Shown piece after piece: positions 15,648 through 18,070 of a stretch of 18,070 nt of DNA. The notes below the pieces were generated by a model. That model was not told where the DNA came from. It worked only from the letters and a program-made list of their open reading frames with translations, and searched no databases. The stretch comes from an uncultured Desulfovibrio sp. (GTDB taxonomy: Bacteria > Desulfobacterota > Desulfovibrionia > Desulfovibrionales > Desulfovibrionaceae). Position 1 is the stretch's first letter; each line of letters starts with the position of its first letter. The DNA is taken from assembly GCA_947177085.1 (NCBI GenBank), contig CAMWTD010000020.1:1-18070 (forward strand). The letters run 5' to 3'. A program made the translations under genes and the position numbers.

Positions 15648-16291
15648 AAAACTGGCGCGCCACCATCCTTTCGCAGTACGACAACAGCCCCCGGATGCTC
15701 GCGCTGGTCGAGGGCTTCAACGCCCTCATGGATCCGGCGGCGGACATCGATGCCTTCTATGAGCAGGTGTTCGACCCGCGCACGGCCATCGGCTGGGGGC
15801 TGGACGCCTGGGGCCGCATCGTGGCCGTGAACCGCGCCGTCACGCTTGAGGGCGTCCCGGATGCCTTCGGCTTCGACGGCTCGGGCCTCGTGCCCTTCGG
15901 GCAGGGGCCATTCTGGAACGCCAATGCCACCAGTACCTATGTGCTCGCCGACGATGCCTTCCGCCTGCTCATCTTCCTCAAGGCGGCCATCAATATCACG
16001 GACGGCACGCTCGCCTCGCTCAATGCAATTTTGCATCAATTCTTTGCCGAGCGCGGGCCGGTCATGGCCCTCCATGTGGGGACCATGCACATGCGTCTCG
16101 TATTCCGCTTCTCCCTCAAGACGTATGAGCGGGCGATACTTTCCAAGGCGGACATGACGCCCATTCCGGCGGGCGTGGGGTATGAGCTCTACGACGTGCC
16201 CAGGGCCACCTTCGGCTTTGCGGGATCCGGGCTCATGCCTTTCGGCCAGGGGGCTTTCGTGACGCGGGGGCCGCAGAGTGTGGGAGGATAG
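15644..16291 (+). CDS. DUF2612 baseplate/tail protein (tail protein I-like)
   Basis: A 215-residue protein of the DUF2612 type, the last component of the baseplate block. It often provides the attachment for fibres. An N-terminal helix-rich region is followed by TAIGWGLDAWGRIV (48-61), a middle with LNAILHQFFAERG (126-138), and two copies of a Gly-rich motif at residues 75-90 and 190-205. It is the last gene of the late operon; no fibre gene follows, in contrast to most related operons, and the fibre is instead at 7699. Confidence 0.83.
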   Translation: MKNWRATILSQYDNSPRMLALVEGFNALMDPAADIDAFYEQVFDPRTAIGWGLDAWGRIVAVNRAVTLEGVPDAFGFDGSGLVPFGQGPFWNANATSTYVLADDAFRLLIFLKAAINITDGTLASLNAILHQFFAERGPVMALHVGTMHMRLVFRFSLKTYERAILSKADMTPIPAGVGYELYDVPRATFGFAGSGLMPFGQGAFVTRGPQSVGG

Positions 16292-16295
16292 GGAT

Positions 16296-16320
16296 AAAAA
16301 GCCCCGGCGCGGGCCGGGGC
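16296..16320 (-). terminator. Intrinsic terminator of the minus-strand small-ORF operon
   Basis: A perfect eight-pair hairpin GCCCCGGC / GCCGGGGC with a four-base loop (16301-16320) is preceded by AAAAA on the plus strand, so minus-strand RNA has the hairpin followed by five U. It lies five bases after the end of the late operon and 52 bases past the last small minus-strand ORF. On the plus strand there is no U run, so it should stop late transcripts less well. Confidence 0.8.
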
Positions 16321-16372
16321 GGCTCATGCGTGCCCAGGGGCAAACATGAGGGGGATGCAGGGTAGGGTGGTG

Positions 16373-16456
16373 TCAGTCGCGCTTTCCCCGGCGGGTGGCA
16401 AGATAGCCGGAGAGGCCTACCAGCAGGATGAAGGCAACGGCCAGCGCGTAGGTCAT
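16373..16456 (-). CDS. Small single-membrane-segment protein, 27 codons
   Basis: ATG at 16456, stop TGA at 16373. The product starts MTYALAVAFILLVGLSG, a hydrophobic stretch, and ends ATRRGKRD, so one membrane helix with a basic C-terminus is likely. The ATG follows the preceding stop with two bases between them, so translation is probably coupled; no strong ribosome site is seen. It is too short for ordinary gene calling. It is not recognised. Holin-like, toxin-like or host-membrane modulating functions are possible but nothing in the sequence decides. Confidence 0.55.
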   Translation of the reverse strand: MTYALAVAFILLVGLSGYLATRRGKRD

Positions 16457-16458
16457 GG

Positions 16459-16536
16459 CTACCGGGCCTTGAAGGCCGCGACAATGCCAATGCCAGCAAT
16501 ACCCGCGACCACCAGAAAAACAAGCCATTCAGTCAT
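16459..16536 (-). CDS. Small single-membrane-segment protein, 25 codons
   Basis: ATG at 16536, stop TAG at 16459. The peptide starts MTEWLVFLVVAGIAGIGIV and ends AAFKAR, again a hydrophobic helix with a short basic end. It begins seven bases after the preceding stop codon and only a weak AAGGA is seen 15 or so bases upstream. Its similar layout to both neighbours, without clear sequence similarity, is the main reason for calling it a gene. Confidence 0.55.
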   Translation of the reverse strand: MTEWLVFLVVAGIAGIGIVAAFKAR

Positions 16537-16543
16537 TGGGCGG

Positions 16544-16621
16544 CTAGTGTTCCTTGCGGGCGAGGTAAAACCCGTATGCCGTCAGGGCCACCACGAAAGC
16601 GCCGAAGATTGTCCAGACCAT
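16544..16621 (-). CDS. Small single-membrane-segment protein, 25 codons
   Basis: ATG at 16621, stop TAG at 16544. The peptide starts MVWTIFGAFVVALTAYGFYL and ends ARKEH: one hydrophobic helix with a charged end. A GGGAGG ribosome site lies eight bases before the ATG, inside the end of the upstream gene, whose stop codon directly abuts this start (TAG then ATG). The strong ribosome site makes this one of the better supported of the four. Confidence 0.6.
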   Translation of the reverse strand: MVWTIFGAFVVALTAYGFYLARKEH

Positions 16622-16780
16622 CTACACATCCTCCCGTGTGAGCACCACAGACGCCAAAAGACAGCCGATGCCCCACCACAAGCCCACCTGATTATCCTGA
16701 AAGAGTCCGATGGCAAGGCTAGCCACGCCGAGCTTTTCCAGAATATCGGTGACTCGCTTCAGTCGGCTCTTGAGTTTCAT
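16622..16780 (-). CDS. Small membrane protein, 52 codons
   Basis: ATG at 16780, stop TAG at 16622. The N-terminus is basic (MKLKSRLKRVTDILEKLG), followed by a short hydrophobic VASLAIGLF and a longer GLWWGIGCLLASVVL segment, so one or two membrane helices are likely, with an acidic end (REDV). GGAG stands five bases before the start. It is first in the row of small ORFs and lies 62 bases after the terminator of the antirepressor gene. Function unknown. Confidence 0.62.
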   Translation of the reverse strand: MKLKSRLKRVTDILEKLGVASLAIGLFQDNQVGLWWGIGCLLASVVLTREDV

Positions 16781-16797
16781 ACCAGCTCCACGCCCTA

Positions 16798-16826
16798 CAG
16801 ATACCCACTAAGCGGCCCGCTGTCCA
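16798..16826 (-). promoter_or_regulatory. Weak candidate promoter for the small-ORF row
   Basis: On the minus strand TGGACA (16826-16821, five of six) and TATCTG (16803-16798, three of six) are separated by 17 bases, between the antirepressor terminator and the 52-codon ORF. The leader would be about ten bases, just including its ribosome site. The -10 match is poor; read-through from the antirepressor gene is the other option. Confidence 0.25.
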
Positions 16827-16842
16827 TGCCATGCAATACAAG

Positions 16843-16867
16843 AAAAAGGCCGGGATTGCTCCCGGCC
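16843..16867 (-). terminator. Intrinsic terminator after the antirepressor gene
   Basis: A seven-pair hairpin GGCCGGG / CCCGGCC with a six-base loop (16848-16867), followed on the minus strand by UUUUU (16847-16843), 20 bases after the stop codon at 16888. On the plus strand TTTTT also follows five bases downstream (16873-16877), so it may work in both directions. Confidence 0.82.
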
Positions 16868-16887
16868 CCTCGTTTTTCCTCGACCCT

Positions 16888-17886
16888 CTACCGATTCATC
16901 GCCGTGGCCATGCTGGTAGCCATGCGCATGTGCAGCCGGGCGAGGCGCAGGGCCTCCTTGAAGGCTTCCTGCGCCCCGTCCTTGGCGGCGTACAGGCCCT
17001 CCAGCATGCACGAGATGCTGAACATGGTGTCCGCATCCCGGCCAATGGCGGCCACGGCCTGATGAACGGTATCGCCGATGGCCCCGTCAATGCCCTCGAG
17101 GAGCTTCTTGAAGCGCTCCTCAAGCTCCGCCTCCTTGCGCGGATAGTCGAAGCGCCAAAAGTCCACGATGGCCTTCTCGCGCGGCCCCACGACATGCTTC
17201 TGGTTCTTGCGCATGGGGTAGAAGTAGCCGTTGCGGTAGCAGAGCGGGCGCTCCTCCGGGGCCGGGGCCGGCTTCGGCTCCGGGGCAGGAGGAAGCTCAG
17301 CGGCCGGCTGGGTGGTGGGGATGCCCTTCACGCACTGGTCGATCTTCTCCTGCACGAAGGCAAGGGCATCCGGCAACCAGCTTTCCGGCAGGTCGTCGAT
17401 GCGCGAAAGCTGGAAGTGCGCCCGCACCTGCGGCCACAGGGCGTTGTGCGAGATTCCCGACACCTGCGCCCAGGCGTGCACGAGGCTGCGCAGCGGGGCG
17501 CGGCTGGCGGCGGTGGAGGGGCCGTCGGGAATTTCCTTGACATTCCCGGAAAGCGCCGCGCGCTCCTCCTCCGCGAGCTTGTCAAGGATATTCAGCACCC
17601 ACTTGCGAAATTCCTTGGCAACCCTTGTGCGGGCCAGCATGGCGAGCAGGTGGCAGCCGCGCGGGGAGAAAACACGAGTCGGGGCCGGAGTTCCCGTGGT
17701 CATCAAATTGATGACCATGCTCATTTCATTGGAGAATTCGTCCTGATTCCGCTTGTAGATGTTGGAAACGGATTTTTCGGAAGAATACCCCAAAGCGCGA
17801 GCGAGCTCGACAGCGCGAATCCAAAGGCGGTTCTGGTGACGAATGGGGGTGAGGGTCACGTCGTTGAAGGTCAGGGCCATTTCCAT
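16888..17886 (-). CDS. Phage antirepressor-like protein (BRO-N plus ORF6C-like domains)
   Basis: A 332-residue protein. Residues 1-105 form a BRO-N domain: LTFNDVTLTPIRHQNRLW, RAVELARALGYSSEKSVSNI, RVFSPRGCHLLAMLARTRVA and KEFRKWVLNILDKL. Residues about 128-183 (LRSLVHAWAQVSGISHNALW and onward) look like the ORF6C domain that often follows it. A Pro/Glu-rich linker (190-213) precedes a charged helical C-terminal part (235-325). Such proteins bind DNA or repressors and control phage gene expression; here the target is unknown. GAGG is seven bases before the ATG at 17886. A second Met at codon 3 is a possible start. Confidence 0.82.
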   Translation of the reverse strand: MEMALTFNDVTLTPIRHQNRLWIRAVELARALGYSSEKSVSNIYKRNQDEFSNEMSMVINLMTTGTPAPTRVFSPRGCHLLAMLARTRVAKEFRKWVLNILDKLAEEERAALSGNVKEIPDGPSTAASRAPLRSLVHAWAQVSGISHNALWPQVRAHFQLSRIDDLPESWLPDALAFVQEKIDQCVKGIPTTQPAAELPPAPEPKPAPAPEERPLCYRNGYFYPMRKNQKHVVGPREKAIVDFWRFDYPRKEAELEERFKKLLEGIDGAIGDTVHQAVAAIGRDADTMFSISCMLEGLYAAKDGAQEAFKEALRLARLHMRMATSMATAMNR

Positions 17887-17896
17887 GATGAAACCT

Positions 17897-18003
17897 CGCT
17901 AGGCTTTACGTTTGCCCTGCCCAAAATAGACAAGGCTGGGAGCCGTAAACCGCTAGCGTACGGTCGGGGGCGTTACCGCTACCCCACTCCCAGCCTGAGG
18001 CTG
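17897..18003. promoter_or_regulatory. Regulatory region with several inverted and direct repeats
   Basis: Upstream of the antirepressor gene are: AGGCTGGGAG (17933-17942) with its exact inverse CTCCCAGCCT (17987-17996); CAGCC-TGA-GGCTG (17991-18003); the palindrome CGCTAGCG (17951-17958); an imperfect inverse pair of CGTAAA-CTAGCG type at 17897-17910 and 17944-17958; and a direct repeat ACCGCTA at 17949 and 17975, 26 bases apart. These could be operators or, in the antirepressor leader RNA, a long stem. Which protein binds them is not known. Confidence 0.55.
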
Positions 18004-18008
18004 ACTTC

Positions 18009-18014
18009 AGTATA
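18009..18014 (-). promoter_or_regulatory. Possible -10 box for the antirepressor gene
   Basis: TATACT on the minus strand matches five of six -10 positions, but no fitting -35 box is seen at 16-18 bases. Transcription from here would give a leader of about 115 bases containing the repeats at 17897-17996. Confidence 0.3.
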
Positions 18015-18039
18015 TGCCCAAAAACCCCACGCAACTCTC

Positions 18040-18045
18040 TTGACA
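18040..18045 (+). promoter_or_regulatory. Possible -35 box of a divergent rightward promoter
   Basis: TTGACA is an exact -35 consensus, followed by an imperfect dyad GGCAC-AAAAA-GAGCC (18046-18060). The expected -10 position (about 18063-18068) has a poor match and the window ends there, so the promoter remains open. Confidence 0.3.
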
Positions 18046-18070
18046 GGCACAAAAAGAGCCATGCTTGAGG

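Noticed and set aside
16233..16523. Minus-strand 96-codon frame over the end of the DUF2612 gene
   Set aside because: It crosses the intrinsic terminator at 16296-16320, overlaps two better small ORFs in another frame and is Pro/Arg/Ser-rich like a shadow.
16346..17062. Plus-strand open frame of 238 codons after the late operon
   Set aside because: It runs antisense through the four small ORFs and into the antirepressor gene, crosses a terminator, and lacks any domain-like segment.
1..18070. tRNA genes, insertion sequences, attachment sites
   Set aside because: No cloverleaf, transposase or direct-repeat att pattern could be recognised by eye in the intergenic parts.

Overview
The window is about 16.3 kb of the late (head, neck, tail, baseplate) operon of a contractile-tailed phage or prophage, followed by a short convergent accessory/regulatory segment on the minus strand. 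The base composition is strongly GC-rich, with compact gene packing, ATGA stop/start overlaps and GGAGG-type ribosome sites. A high-GC Gram-negative host, possibly a Desulfovibrionaceae sulfate reducer, would fit both the protein families and the embedded CRISPR-like repeat. The host is an inference and no host gene is visible.

Head and neck (5-5704): a DUF2213-type head maturation protein carries an inserted EndoU/RelE/colicin-like nuclease domain (PBECR class) and has a scaffold-like C-terminus with its own strong internal start. It is followed by a head decoration/cement protein, the major capsid protein, a small head-associated protein, a DUF4054 connector, an HK97-gp10-like completion protein, an unrecognised small protein and a gp12-like neck/tail terminator. 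Tail (5720-11490): DUF3383-type sheath, DUF3277-type tube, a tail-fibre/adhesin, a tail assembly chaperone with a probable -1 ribosomal frameshift (slippery GGGTTTT plus a downstream stem), and the tape measure. Baseplate (11499-16291): Dit-like protein, baseplate plug, hub, Gp138-type spike, gp25-like wedge, gpJ-like wedge and DUF2612 protein. This set matches simple Pam3-like contractile machines.

After 16291 the strand switches. A BRO-N/ORF6C antirepressor-like gene (17886-16888) ends in an intrinsic terminator. Beyond it lies a row of four very short ORFs (52, 25, 25 and 27 codons) that each encode a hydrophobic segment, and the row ends at a second intrinsic terminator just past the late operon. 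The last 180 bases hold several inverted and direct repeats typical of a phage regulatory region.

The most unusual element is a single 31-base sequence at 1865-1895 that, read on the minus strand, is a type I-C CRISPR repeat (GTCGC at its start, stem-loop, GTGGATTGAAAC at its end). It has no second repeat, spacer or cas gene nearby. It exactly fills the gap between the DUF2213 stop codon and the ribosome site of the next gene, and a possible minus-strand promoter sits directly before it. It is a candidate solitary repeat unit / RNA anti-CRISPR (Racr) of subtype I-C.
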